From Desulfocapsa sp. (GTDB lineage: Bacteria > Desulfobacterota > Desulfobulbia > Desulfobulbales > Desulfocapsaceae), in contig JAESPV010000003.1 in the NCBI GenBank assembly GCA_016765495.1, positions 13,116 through 53,917 on the forward strand: a stretch of DNA of 40,802 nucleotides. Reading direction: 5' to 3'. The notes beneath the pieces are model-generated. The model saw nothing but the letters and a program-made list of their open reading frames with translations, was not told the origin of the DNA and ran no database searches. Made by a program: the position numbers and the translations under genes. Positions 1-8,053 of the stretch are shown one piece after another; position 1 is the stretch's first letter, and every line of letters starts with the position of its first letter.

Positions 1-519
1 TCGTTCTACTGCCACTAAACGCTGTAAGAGTGGTGTTCGTTCCACGTGTGGTGCCTGGGAATCATGAACAAATTTCTTTTTTACAATCCCCTGGCAACGG
101 AAACAGCCGGGAAAACGCAACGTCTGACCATCTGGACGCCGCATGGACGCAGGTACTCCGTGAGTTCTGCAAACCATAAGACGATGGGCATACACGCTGC
201 AGCGACCATCATCAATTAAGGGGCACATGACCTGGGGACGTTCACCTTTGGCCTCAGCTTTTGCACACTCAAGAAGATACTGTTGGGAACGTGCCATAAG
301 TTCCTGTTGGATGGCTTTATCAAGTTCACGAAAGCCTTTCCAGAGATAGGCCCATTCAGTATAGGTGTGATGAAGAAAATAGGAATCACAGCAGTTATCA
401 GGACAATTATTACAACTGAAATTCAATGCCTTGGCTACTTCGTCATATTCGGATTCCATTGCTTCATATATCTTGCGGATTTCCTCGCCTAATTCCTCGC
501 TAAGCGCCAGTTCTTTCAT
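1..519 (-). CDS. YkgJ-type Cys-rich (putative Fe/Zn-chelating) protein, 3' end outside window
   Basis: The open frame starts at an ATG at 519 and runs off the left edge after 173 codons, so the C-terminus is missing. It has the cysteine layout of the YkgJ / CxxCxxCC family: C36, C39, C43 and C44 in a CNNCPDNCC segment, then C99, C107 and C117 followed by RTHG, then C139 and C142. The family is annotated as putative zinc- or iron-chelating and its biochemical role is poorly known. The ATG is preceded by an AGAGGAA Shine-Dalgarno lying inside the last codons of the AMMECR1 gene, only 2 bp after that gene's stop. It is therefore the third gene of a minus-strand operon (ketoacyl synthase-like, AMMECR1, this gene). 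The family call is fairly firm; the function is not. Confidence 0.8.
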   Translation of the reverse strand, partial: MKELALSEELGEEIRKIYEAMESEYDEVAKALNFSCNNCPDNCCDSYFLHHTYTEWAYLWKGFRELDKAIQQELMARSQQYLLECAKAEAKGERPQVMCPLIDDGRCSVYAHRLMVCRTHGVPASMRRPDGQTLRFPGCFRCQGIVKKKFVHDSQAPHVERTPLLQRLVAVER

Positions 520-521
520 GT

Positions 522-1085
522 TTATTCCTCTTCGAAACATTGAACCTGGTAAATTTCAATTTCTGGGTGGGAGTCCTTCCAGGCAGATTCCGCAAGTCCT
601 GCTTTTTTGCACAGCTGGTTCAGGAAAAGCTCTGGAGCAGGCAATTGACCCCACACTTGGGGTAAGAACGTGGCTCTTGCTCCGCCAAGCGTTACAGTGA
701 CCCCGTCTATTCCCGGTCGCAGTTTACTGATAAGCTCAGCACTGTCTTTGTATTCCAGCGTTTGCGGCGGGCTCAGTATCGAGATGTCAATTTTTACATC
801 TTCAAACTCAGCGGCAGTGAGTGGAGAAAAACGACTGTCATGGAAGGCAGCACTGATTGCATTTCGTTGTATACTTGCAGAAACAGGCTCGTTCGGCAAG
901 AGATTGCCAATGCAACCACGTAACGCCCCCTTGAGTTTGAGCGTAACAAAGGTTCCATATTCGACATCAAAATCTGCGTCTGTTACATCAACAGTCCCTA
1001 AGATAGGGATAAGTCTCCCGGCAATTGTCTGTCTTGCAAGCTGGAGTAACTTTTTCCCCTGTTTTTTTGTCAGTAGCTCATCCAT
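522..1085 (-). CDS. AMMECR1 domain protein (AmmA family)
   Basis: This 187-aa protein matches the AMMECR1 family over its whole length. The diagnostic LKGALRGCIGNL segment lies near residues 52-63, followed by RNAISAAFHDSRF and, later, GIDGVTVTLGGARATFLPQVW. Family members are compact alpha/beta proteins with a conserved LRGCIG loop, proposed to bind a substrate; no reaction is firmly assigned. It starts at an ATG 3 bp after the stop of the ketoacyl-synthase-like gene and ends 2 bp before the YkgJ-type gene, so all three are probably co-transcribed. In many bacteria and archaea AMMECR1 sits beside MEMO1 or radical-SAM AmmeMemoRadiSam genes; neither partner is visible here. Confidence 0.9.
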   Translation of the reverse strand: MDELLTKKQGKKLLQLARQTIAGRLIPILGTVDVTDADFDVEYGTFVTLKLKGALRGCIGNLLPNEPVSASIQRNAISAAFHDSRFSPLTAAEFEDVKIDISILSPPQTLEYKDSAELISKLRPGIDGVTVTLGGARATFLPQVWGQLPAPELFLNQLCKKAGLAESAWKDSHPEIEIYQVQCFEEE

Positions 1086-1088
1086 TAT

Positions 1089-2123
1089 CTACCAGTGGAC
1101 TCCTAGCATCAGGCAATTAATCCCACTTCCAATCCCCAGTATGGCTGCTTTTTCGCCAGGACAAAAACACTCTTGTTCAATGGCCATGGCCATGGTGATG
1201 GGGGCGGAGACTGAACCTACATTGCCAAGCATTTGCAGGGTTTCAAAATTCTTTGCCAAATTAATCCCCAAGGTATCAAAAAGAAGCCGTGCATGGGCAG
1301 TTCCCACTTGATGACAGAAAAATCTGTCGATATCACTTGCGCTCCAGCCGGAAGTGGAGGTGAAATCCTGCCAGGTAGAGTGGGCCGTCTCAACTCCCCG
1401 TAGCAATAACTCCTCGGAATTGGTATTCATCAGGGTGGTTTTGGTTCCGCTCTGGGCTCCCTGACAAAGATCAGAATGTTTGGTGTTTGCCTTCCATGCG
1501 CCTCTGATAAGACGCGGTTTGTTCATGTCTGGTAAAAGATTGCACATGTAGAGGGCCACAGCCCCGGATCCGATGGTAAGGGATGCAAAGGCTGGTTTAA
1601 TCTTTTTTCTCGTCAGGTTTTCATCATCAAGCAGTGTCTGAATTGTTGATTCCACGAGCTCTTCAGCAGTTTCACCAGCCACCACCAAGCCATTTTGTAC
1701 CTGCCCAAGCTCTATCATATTGGCAAGCATCACCATGCCATCAAGGAATCCCAGACAGGCATTGGAAAGATCAAAGAGTAAACAGTCTTCCGATAAACCC
1801 AACTGATTGTGGACAAAGGAAGCTGTAGCCGGCTCCATCATGTCTCTCGACACTGAAGTAAAAATAAGACATTCAATTGAGGCTGGGGCAAGATTACTCT
1901 TGTCCAGTACGGCCTGTCCGGCAAGGGCTGCTCCCTGACTTGGTCTGGTACCCGGTTTCCATAAGCGCCTTTCTCGAATACCACTCATGAGTTCAAGTCT
2001 TCCTGCGGGCAGTTTCAGTCGTTCATAGAGGGGGCTGAGTCGTTCCTCAATCATATCAGAAGTCAATACGCGTGGCGGTAACTCATAGCCGAATGTGTGA
2101 AGGCAAACTTTCGAGTAATGCAT
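1089..2123 (-). CDS. 3-oxoacyl-ACP synthase III-like (FabH/thiolase-fold) enzyme
   Basis: This 344-aa thiolase-fold condensing enzyme has all three KAS III catalytic positions in order: C123 in DLSNACLGF, H271 in FFCHQVGTAH, and N301 in LGNVGSVS. KAS III enzymes condense an acyl-CoA starter with malonyl-ACP or a second acyl thioester. The sequence around His is HQVG rather than the HQAN of housekeeping FabH, so it is probably a specialised paralogue, perhaps for a secondary lipid, and not the essential fabH. No fab or acyl-carrier gene is adjacent; it leads an operon with AMMECR1 and YkgJ-type genes. The ATG at 2123 gives the usual family length, though its Shine-Dalgarno (AGGA about 19 nt upstream) is poor. 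The substrate cannot be read from sequence. Confidence 0.85.
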   Translation of the reverse strand: MHYSKVCLHTFGYELPPRVLTSDMIEERLSPLYERLKLPAGRLELMSGIRERRLWKPGTRPSQGAALAGQAVLDKSNLAPASIECLIFTSVSRDMMEPATASFVHNQLGLSEDCLLFDLSNACLGFLDGMVMLANMIELGQVQNGLVVAGETAEELVESTIQTLLDDENLTRKKIKPAFASLTIGSGAVALYMCNLLPDMNKPRLIRGAWKANTKHSDLCQGAQSGTKTTLMNTNSEELLLRGVETAHSTWQDFTSTSGWSASDIDRFFCHQVGTAHARLLFDTLGINLAKNFETLQMLGNVGSVSAPITMAMAIEQECFCPGEKAAILGIGSGINCLMLGVHW

Positions 2124-2218
2124 AATTGTAATAGTTTTTCCTACCTGGCAAAATCGTATTCTAGTCTCATTTCAATCGTAACGCAGGCTAATGTAGCAGG
2201 TATGGTTAAGGAACACAA

Positions 2219-3109
2219 CTAACTCACTTCAGCCATTGAAATCTCCAGGTGTCGGGCAACAAGTGAAACGGAAAAACAGAGCAGAAAATACATAAAGGAA
2301 ATGGTCAGCCATACCTCATTGGTTCGCTGGGTTGAAGACATTACCTGCATCCCCTGAAAGGTAAGCTCCTGAATGGAGATAATGGAAACGATGGAAGAAT
2401 ACTTAATGGTGTTGATAAACTCATTGGTAAGGGGGGGCAGCACTCGTCTTGCAGCCTGCGGCAGAACAATAAAACGCATCTGCTGCAGCCATGTCAATCC
2501 AAGGGCAGCAGATGCCTCCCACTGTTCGTTATCTACTGACTGGATACCAGCCCGAACGATCTCCGCAATATAGGCCCCCTGAAAGAGAGCCACTGTAAGA
2601 ATTCCTGAAATAAATGGAGTGAAAAGTTCTGGTGGTGCGACAAGAATGGAGAACCACTTGGCAGTCAGACCGGTTCTGTTGCGGATAAACTCATCGACCC
2701 CAAGCAAGAGCATAAGTTGATCAGAAACAAAAAAATAGAAAATAAAGACCAACACCAGAGGTGGGATATTACGAATCAGCTCAACATAGCTGCGCCCTAT
2801 TAAACGGAACAACAGGCGTTTCCGGGTTCGCAAGATTCCCATTAACACACCGATCAGAGTGGCAAACAAGGTTGCCCAGACACTGAGACGGATGGTTGTG
2901 AGCAAACCATCAATCAAGATATTGCTTACCCAGCGGCCTTTATCCACGTCCCAGCGGAACAGGTAATTTGGAATGACCCCCCAGTCCCAGTGATAATTTA
3001 AGCCAACACTAACCCGGTAGGTGACAAATCCCAGAAAAAAAAGAAGAGTAGCCGTCACGACAATGTCGAGAACAGTAGTTCTCTTTTTTATAAGGTAGAC
3101 ACCTGTCAT
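2219..3109 (-). CDS. Polar amino acid ABC transporter permease (HisM/GlnP family)
   Basis: This 296-aa inner-membrane permease has a hydrophobic N-terminal helix (about residues 13-37) and a MetI-type transmembrane domain. The EAA loop that contacts the ATPase is clear: EASAALGL followed by FIVLPQAARRVLPPLTNEFI, typical of the HisM/GlnP branch. It is the third gene of a minus-strand set: permease (4125-4964), binding protein (3203-4054), this permease. Two different permeases suggest a heterodimeric channel. No HisP/GlnQ-type ATPase is next to them, so the energising subunit must be encoded elsewhere. Specificity (glutamate, glutamine or general polar amino acids) is inferred from the family only. 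Confidence 0.9.
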   Translation of the reverse strand: MTGVYLIKKRTTVLDIVVTATLLFFLGFVTYRVSVGLNYHWDWGVIPNYLFRWDVDKGRWVSNILIDGLLTTIRLSVWATLFATLIGVLMGILRTRKRLLFRLIGRSYVELIRNIPPLVLVFIFYFFVSDQLMLLLGVDEFIRNRTGLTAKWFSILVAPPELFTPFISGILTVALFQGAYIAEIVRAGIQSVDNEQWEASAALGLTWLQQMRFIVLPQAARRVLPPLTNEFINTIKYSSIVSIISIQELTFQGMQVMSSTQRTNEVWLTISFMYFLLCFSVSLVARHLEISMAEVS

Positions 3110-3202
3110 ACGGTTTTTTATGAGTTCATCAAAATGATAAGGAACGGGAACGGAATAAGATCTTCAAGTTGTTTCGTTCCTATTCCTTTATTTCTGTATT
3201 CC

Positions 3203-4054
3203 CTATTCAACCAGATGAGCCCACTCCTTCGTGCCAAACCAGTAGTGATGACGCTCTTCCAGCCAACCTTCATGGCTGACGATGGTGATCCAGTTGTTGA
3301 AAAAGGTGAGTGTATCAAAATCACCCTTCCGTACAGCAAAGCCGATGGGTTCTTTAGTAAAGCTGGAATCGAGCGGCAGAAACATGGTGTCTGGATATTT
3401 AATAGCCTCATAGGCAGGTCTTGGAGCAGACCCAACCACTGCATGAACGTTTCCGTTACGCAGTTCCTGATAGGCTTGAGCCTCGTCGTCAAAGAGACGT
3501 AAAGTTGCCTTTGGAATATATTTTTTTACTGCAGTCACCGCAGTAGTGCCTAATTTACAGGCAATTTCCACGTCGGCTTTGTTGAAAGCCTCAAGGCTTG
3601 TAAAACCGGCAGCTTTTTCTTTATGGGCAACAATAGCCATACCGGAATAATCATAGGGAATGGAAAAGTTAACCTTGAGCGCACGTTTAGTCTGAATGCC
3701 CATGCCGCCGATGACGACATCAAATTTTCCGGTGAGCAGTGCCGGAATAATTCCAGCCCACTTGGTGGGGACAAATTCCACCTTCACTCCCATATCGGCA
3801 GCCAACCTTCTGGCCACATCAATCTCAAACCCAACCAGCTCGCCTTTCTTATCCTTCATGGCCCAGGGAAGGAAGGTATCCATTCCCACTCGCAAAACCC
3901 CGCGACGTATGACCTTATCGATGGCTGATTCTGCTACAAGTTGCTTTTGCAGTTTTCCGGCTGTGGCGGGCGTAACTGTCATAGTCATTGTTGACACAAT
4001 CAGTGCTGTGATAAGAGCAAAAGCCAATAATGCTTTTCTGTTCAATGTGTTCAT
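3203..4054 (-). CDS. Periplasmic amino acid-binding protein (SBP family 3)
   Basis: This 283-aa extracytoplasmic solute receptor starts at an ATG at 4054 behind a strong AGGAGG, with a Sec signal peptide of about 33 residues ending near TPATAG. The mature part has the family-3 binding-protein signature: LRVGMDTFLPWAM, then GELVGFEIDVARRLAADMGV, then FVPTKWAGIIPALLTGKFDVVIGGM. An acidic residue and an arginine (KRALKVNFS region) typically bind the amino-acid backbone in this family. It lies between two cognate permease genes with gaps of 70-95 bp, so it forms one importer with them. The ligand is probably a polar amino acid, but the sequence does not tell which. Confidence 0.92.
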   Translation of the reverse strand: MNTLNRKALLAFALITALIVSTMTMTVTPATAGKLQKQLVAESAIDKVIRRGVLRVGMDTFLPWAMKDKKGELVGFEIDVARRLAADMGVKVEFVPTKWAGIIPALLTGKFDVVIGGMGIQTKRALKVNFSIPYDYSGMAIVAHKEKAAGFTSLEAFNKADVEIACKLGTTAVTAVKKYIPKATLRLFDDEAQAYQELRNGNVHAVVGSAPRPAYEAIKYPDTMFLPLDSSFTKEPIGFAVRKGDFDTLTFFNNWITIVSHEGWLEERHHYWFGTKEWAHLVE

Positions 4055-4124
4055 TGTTCCTCCTGAGATACGTTTTAAAAGGATTTATAGGGTAAAGCTC
4101 ATTTGATATCTTATTGTATAGTGA

Positions 4125-4964
4125 TTAAAAAGACAAATCGGATCGATAGGGTGATGCCATCCGTTTTTCCAGATAAGTCACCAAAAATGACAAGGATACA
4201 GTGATAACGAGATACATAAGCGCCACAGTAAACCAGAGCTCGAAAGTAAGAAAAGTCTCGGAAATCAAGGCCTGGGCCTCCATGGTCAGATCGTAGACGG
4301 CAATGGTGCTGACGAGTGCTGAATCTTTAATGAGAGAAATCGCCTGATTGGTTAACGGTGGCAAGATACGCCGCACCGCCTGGGGTAGAACAATAAACCG
4401 ATAGGCATGTTTATAACTTAAACCCAGGCTATGTGAGGCTTCCCACTGCCCCTTTTCCACAGACACAATCCCTGCACGGAAAATCTCGGAAGCGTAAGCA
4501 CCCTCAAAAAGACTAAGTGCTAAAACAGCAGCCCAGAACCTGTCCAAATCAAGAATGGGACCCATAACAAAATAGAGGAAAAAAAGCTGAATGAGAAGGG
4601 GAGTGTTTCTACTGACTTCCAGGTATAATCGTGACACAAGCTTCCCGGGGACTGAGTTTGACAGGCGCAGAAGCGCAGTAAGCAGACCGATGGTAAATGC
4701 AGCAACTAAGCTGATTGCAGATATTTTTAAGGTCACCCCCAGGCCATGCAGAAGTGGGCCCGCAACAAATTCGCCATCATCCCAGACGTAGAGATACCGC
4801 GGTATCTGATACCACTGCCAGTTATAGCCCATCTCCTGAATAGATTGGTTGAAAAACCAGAAGATCAGGCTGATAAGCAGCAGGAACTGTCCAATATCGA
4901 ATAGGGGAGATCTGCTGAATGATTGCCAGGGATTCCCTTTATTTTTAAGCGCTAAAGCATGCAT
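4125..4964 (-). CDS. Polar amino acid ABC transporter permease (HisQ/GlnP family)
   Basis: This 279-aa permease is a paralogue of the one at 2219-3109. It has an N-terminal membrane helix, the MetI-type domain, and an EAA loop reading EASHSLGL then FIVLPQAVRRILPPLTNQ. It is the first gene of the importer operon; the 182 bp upstream of its ATG separates it from a divergent gene and should carry its promoter. Together with the following binding protein and second permease it makes the membrane and capture parts of an amino-acid importer. The missing ATPase is the only oddity. Confidence 0.9.
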   Translation of the reverse strand: MHALALKNKGNPWQSFSRSPLFDIGQFLLLISLIFWFFNQSIQEMGYNWQWYQIPRYLYVWDDGEFVAGPLLHGLGVTLKISAISLVAAFTIGLLTALLRLSNSVPGKLVSRLYLEVSRNTPLLIQLFFLYFVMGPILDLDRFWAAVLALSLFEGAYASEIFRAGIVSVEKGQWEASHSLGLSYKHAYRFIVLPQAVRRILPPLTNQAISLIKDSALVSTIAVYDLTMEAQALISETFLTFELWFTVALMYLVITVSLSFLVTYLEKRMASPYRSDLSF

Positions 4965-5146
4965 TAACGTAATATCAGCAAAGAATTAATTACAAATTGG
5001 CTAACTAAAAGTATAGTTGAGCCAGGAAAATAAACATTCAACAAAAAAATAGAGTAATAATTGTTCTACTAATACAACTCGTACTACCACGAGTGATCAT
5101 CGAAATGTATTGCTGAAAAATGCACTGAGACTCTTACAGGAACCGT
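4965..5146. promoter_or_regulatory. Divergent intergenic region with an 18-bp palindrome
   Basis: This AT-rich spacer separates the importer operon (minus) from the Cys-rich protein gene (plus), so it should hold both promoters. A perfect inverted repeat, ACTCGT-actacc-ACGAGT, lies at 5077-5094, about 53 bp before the plus-strand start codon, and could be an operator. I see no near-consensus -10/-35 pair that I would defend. Confidence 0.35.
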
Positions 5147-5527
5147 ATGACAAAAATACCAGACATATCTAAACGACAGTGTGACTCCTGTGGAAAACCG
5201 TTACCGAACGGTGAATTATTCTATCATTGCCGTACAGAACTTATTGCTGCCAAGGATGAAACCATCCCCGAGCTGAAACACCCGGATAAACTTATTGCCA
5301 TGGCCCTGTCTGAAATTGCCGGAAAAGACGAAAATGAATTGCTGGATGATATTTACCAGGAGATCATTCTTCAACTCTGTCCAGACTGCCGCATGACCCT
5401 GCTGAAGCATATCAACAGTATGCTGAATAAAGGGTGTAAGAACTGCCCTCACTGCGAGCCGCAACCGGTGAAGAAAAAAGGGAAACTGCTTCAATTCCCT
5501 CCGAAAAAAGACAAAGAAGAACGTTGA
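5147..5527 (+). CDS. Cys-rich putative zinc-binding protein, function unknown
   Basis: This 126-aa protein is not assigned to a named family. Cysteine pairs are arranged like zinc ribbons: CDSC near residues 12-15 followed by a single Cys in YHC, then CPDC near residues 84-87, then CKNCPHC near residues 102-108. The tail is short and very basic (VKKKGKLLQFPPKKDKEER). No signal peptide or membrane helix is visible, so it is probably cytoplasmic and could bind nucleic acid or act as a small metal-bound adaptor. The ATG follows an AGGAACC ribosome site. It converges on rlmKL with a 1-bp gap between stops. The reading frame is well supported by its cysteine pattern; function is unknown. Confidence 0.75.
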   Translation: MTKIPDISKRQCDSCGKPLPNGELFYHCRTELIAAKDETIPELKHPDKLIAMALSEIAGKDENELLDDIYQEIILQLCPDCRMTLLKHINSMLNKGCKNCPHCEPQPVKKKGKLLQFPPKKDKEER

Positions 5528-5528
5528 T

Positions 5529-7682
5529 CTATCTTCTTCGTATCTCCCAACAGTGATGGATTCTGTTGTTTCTTGCAAAATCAATGGGAATAGAACTTCT
5601 GCTGACATTGCGTATCGCATAGTATTTTTCAATGGACTCATCCATTTGGAAACGTCTGAAATTTGTTGAAAAAATAAGTAGACCACCTGCTGCCAACCTG
5701 GCCATAGCCTTTTCAATCAGTAAGCGGTGATCCCGTTGCACATCAAAAACCCGTCGTTCTTTTTTGGTGTTGGAGAAAGTGGGAGGATCAACAAATATCA
5801 GATCGTATTCACTCCTGTCTTCTTCCAGCCATTTCATGCAATCCGCCTGAACCGTTTCGTGGGCCAGCCCGCCAAAGCCATTGAGAGCCAGATTCATCCG
5901 TGCCCAATTTAAATAATTTGCTGAAAGATCCACGGTGGTTGTGGATTCAGCTCCGCCAACAGCAGCATGAACCGTGGCCGTTCCTGTATAGGCAAAAAGA
6001 TTCAGGAAACGCTTTCCCTTCGCTTCTTTAGCAATTTTCAGTCGGATATTGCGATGATCAAGGAATATCCCGGTGTCGAGATAATCGGTGAAATTTACCA
6101 GCAGAAGGCAGTTTCCTTCCTGGACAGTATGCATCTTTTTATGAGCGGCCTGCTTCTGATACTGAGCCTTACCCTTCTGTTTTCGTCTGGTTTTCAGAAA
6201 GACCCGATCCCGCCGCACCCCAAAGAGATGGCGAACCTGGTGCAGACACTGCTGGAAACGTCTTTGAGCTGCTTTTTCATCAATTGTATCCGGGGCTTTA
6301 TACTCCTGTACCTGTATCCACTTTTCATAGAGATCCACGGAAACATTATATTCAGGGAGATCTTTGTCATACACCCGAAAGCAACGCACTCCTTCGCGTC
6401 TGGCCCATTTGAGAATTTTTTTAGAATTTTTCCTCAGCCGGTTACCAAACTCTATTCCTTCTTCAGGGCCCGTATCTGGTGTGAGTTGCCACTGAAAGTC
6501 CTGCGTTTCCCCGGAGTGTACTGTGCCACAAAAAAGACGGCAGTTGATAGAGCCATTGTACATACGGTGAGTTCTCTCCCATTTAATCCCCATGCGATCA
6601 CCAAAATCGGGATTAGAGGTGAAAACTCCCAGCTGCCAACCATCCAGCTCCTGTTTACTTATGCGGCCTAAAGCCCGGTGGAGCTGTTCTGCCTGATCAT
6701 GCTCGGATAGGCGCTCACCATAGGGTGGGTTAACCACCATGAGGCCTTTTGCTGCAGGCCTGCGCAGATTTGCGAGTTGCCCCTGTTTAATAGTTATTTT
6801 ATCCTCGTAGCACGCATTTTCGATATTACTTCTTGCCACTGCCACAGCGCGGGGGTCGGCATCATAGCCAAGCATAGGAGGCCATTCCCGCAGAAGACCT
6901 GCCTCTTCACGCTCTATTGCCTCGTCTACCAGACTGTCCCAGAGAACCTTGTCATGCCCCTTCCAGCCGCTAAAGCCAAAATAACTGCGGGAAAGACCGG
7001 GTGCTGCATCTCCAAAAATTAATGCGGCCTCTATAAGAAGGGTTCCTGATCCGCACATAGGATCAAGAAACATGGTGTCCTTCGACGTTTCAGGTGTCCA
7101 GCCGGCAAGTGCCACAATGCCCGCAGCCAGGCTTTCCTTTAACGGAGCCAGACTCCCACCTTCCTTGCGATATCCGCGTCGGTGCAGGCTCTCGCCACTT
7201 AAGTCAAGCGAGATCGTTGCCTGATCCTTGTAAACAGAGGTACGAATTCTGATACCGGGACGCACCACCGACACACTTGGCCGCTCGTTGCATGAATTTC
7301 GAAACTGATCAACCACTGCATCTTTTACCCGGAGCGCCGCAAAGCCACTGTGCTGTATGGCTGATTGATTAAGGCTGCAGTCCACTGCAAAGGTGGTATC
7401 AATATTCATATGCTGACTCCAGTCCACCTTTAATGCCCCTTCATAAAGAGCATCTTCGTCAGGAGCAGGAAACTCAGCAAGCGTGAGAAATACGCGCGAA
7501 GCATAACGTGACCAGAGGCAGGTTCGATAGGCAGCTTCAATATCACCCTTCCAGGTTACAAGCCCTCTGACATGATCCACTTCACTTCCGCCAAGATCCT
7601 TTGCTTCCAGGCTTATCAATTCTTCCAGGCCTGCTGCACAGCTCGCCATCAGGCGATATGTTTTTTTATTATTATCTTTCAT
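5529..7682 (-). CDS. rlmL: Bifunctional 23S rRNA (guanine) methyltransferase RlmKL
   Basis: The 717-aa protein has the two-enzyme layout of E. coli RlmKL (about 700 aa). An N-terminal THUMP RNA-binding region spans roughly residues 50-165. The RlmL methyltransferase follows, with DPMCGSGT (207-214) and the catalytic NPPY motif (318-321). The C-terminal RlmK methyltransferase has the SAM loop FLNLFAYTGTATV and the DPPTFSNTKK catalytic motif. In E. coli the two halves make m2G2445 and m7G2069 in the peptidyl-transferase region of 23S rRNA. The start ATG at 7682 overlaps the stop of a small upstream frame by ATGA. Function is confident from motifs in both halves. Confidence 0.95.
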   Translation of the reverse strand: MKDNNKKTYRLMASCAAGLEELISLEAKDLGGSEVDHVRGLVTWKGDIEAAYRTCLWSRYASRVFLTLAEFPAPDEDALYEGALKVDWSQHMNIDTTFAVDCSLNQSAIQHSGFAALRVKDAVVDQFRNSCNERPSVSVVRPGIRIRTSVYKDQATISLDLSGESLHRRGYRKEGGSLAPLKESLAAGIVALAGWTPETSKDTMFLDPMCGSGTLLIEAALIFGDAAPGLSRSYFGFSGWKGHDKVLWDSLVDEAIEREEAGLLREWPPMLGYDADPRAVAVARSNIENACYEDKITIKQGQLANLRRPAAKGLMVVNPPYGERLSEHDQAEQLHRALGRISKQELDGWQLGVFTSNPDFGDRMGIKWERTHRMYNGSINCRLFCGTVHSGETQDFQWQLTPDTGPEEGIEFGNRLRKNSKKILKWARREGVRCFRVYDKDLPEYNVSVDLYEKWIQVQEYKAPDTIDEKAAQRRFQQCLHQVRHLFGVRRDRVFLKTRRKQKGKAQYQKQAAHKKMHTVQEGNCLLLVNFTDYLDTGIFLDHRNIRLKIAKEAKGKRFLNLFAYTGTATVHAAVGGAESTTTVDLSANYLNWARMNLALNGFGGLAHETVQADCMKWLEEDRSEYDLIFVDPPTFSNTKKERRVFDVQRDHRLLIEKAMARLAAGGLLIFSTNFRRFQMDESIEKYYAIRNVSRSSIPIDFARNNRIHHCWEIRRR

Positions 7683-7855
7683 GCAAATAAGGGTAACGCT
7701 GTTTCATGAATTTCACAATAGGAGATTAATTCGAAGAATAAATTATTGATCTTGTCGGCTAAATCCGGGGGAGGGCATGCTGTTTTAATAGCTGCAAGAC
7801 CACTCTGTTTTCTGATAGTCTCAGAACACAATAGAATCAGCTCCTTTAGAAACAT
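7679..7855 (-). CDS. Possible small protein translationally coupled to rlmKL
   Basis: A 58-codon frame starts at an ATG at 7855 and ends in an ATGA overlap with rlmKL. A TTG start at 7906 would give 75 codons. The peptide reads like a soluble alpha-helical segment (LADKINNLFFELISYC) with a proline cluster, but I recognise no family and see no clear ribosome site. The only positive evidence is the stop-start coupling to rlmKL, which can arise by chance. Confidence 0.3.
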   Translation of the reverse strand: MFLKELILLCSETIRKQSGLAAIKTACPPPDLADKINNLFFELISYCEIHETALPLFA

Positions 7856-7953
7856 GACAAACAGAAATTGTGTCCATTTCCTGCAGGTTGTACCTGATTT
7901 TGCCAACCATTTACGAGATCAACGTCTAATAGAGCAAATGGAATTATAAAAAG

Positions 7954-7981
7954 TTGAATACAGGGTGTTTTAGGGTAAGAT
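7954..7981 (+). promoter_or_regulatory. Candidate sigma-70 promoter for the PAS histidine kinase
   Basis: TTGAAT at 7954-7959 and TAAGAT at 7976-7981 are separated by 16 bp, about 70 bp before the kinase ATG at 8054. It is the best pair I can find in the 7683-8053 interval, which otherwise holds only the small minus-strand frame. Confidence 0.35.
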
Positions 7982-8053
7982 GTGGAATGCCGGCTGTTGT
8001 ATTTTTCTACCCGCAGGATATCGTGCAAACAAATTTTTTCACATGGGGGCATA

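Noticed and set aside
670..1311. 213-codon plus-strand frame
   Set aside because: It is a shadow of the AMMECR1 and ketoacyl-synthase genes on the other strand; both have catalytic or family motifs.
3118..3492. Minus-strand frame overlapping the amino-acid-binding protein
   Set aside because: It runs out of frame across the end of the binding-protein gene; the amino-acid sequence has no domain pattern.
5967..6671. 234-codon plus-strand frame
   Set aside because: It lies entirely inside rlmKL, whose motifs are clear on the other strand.
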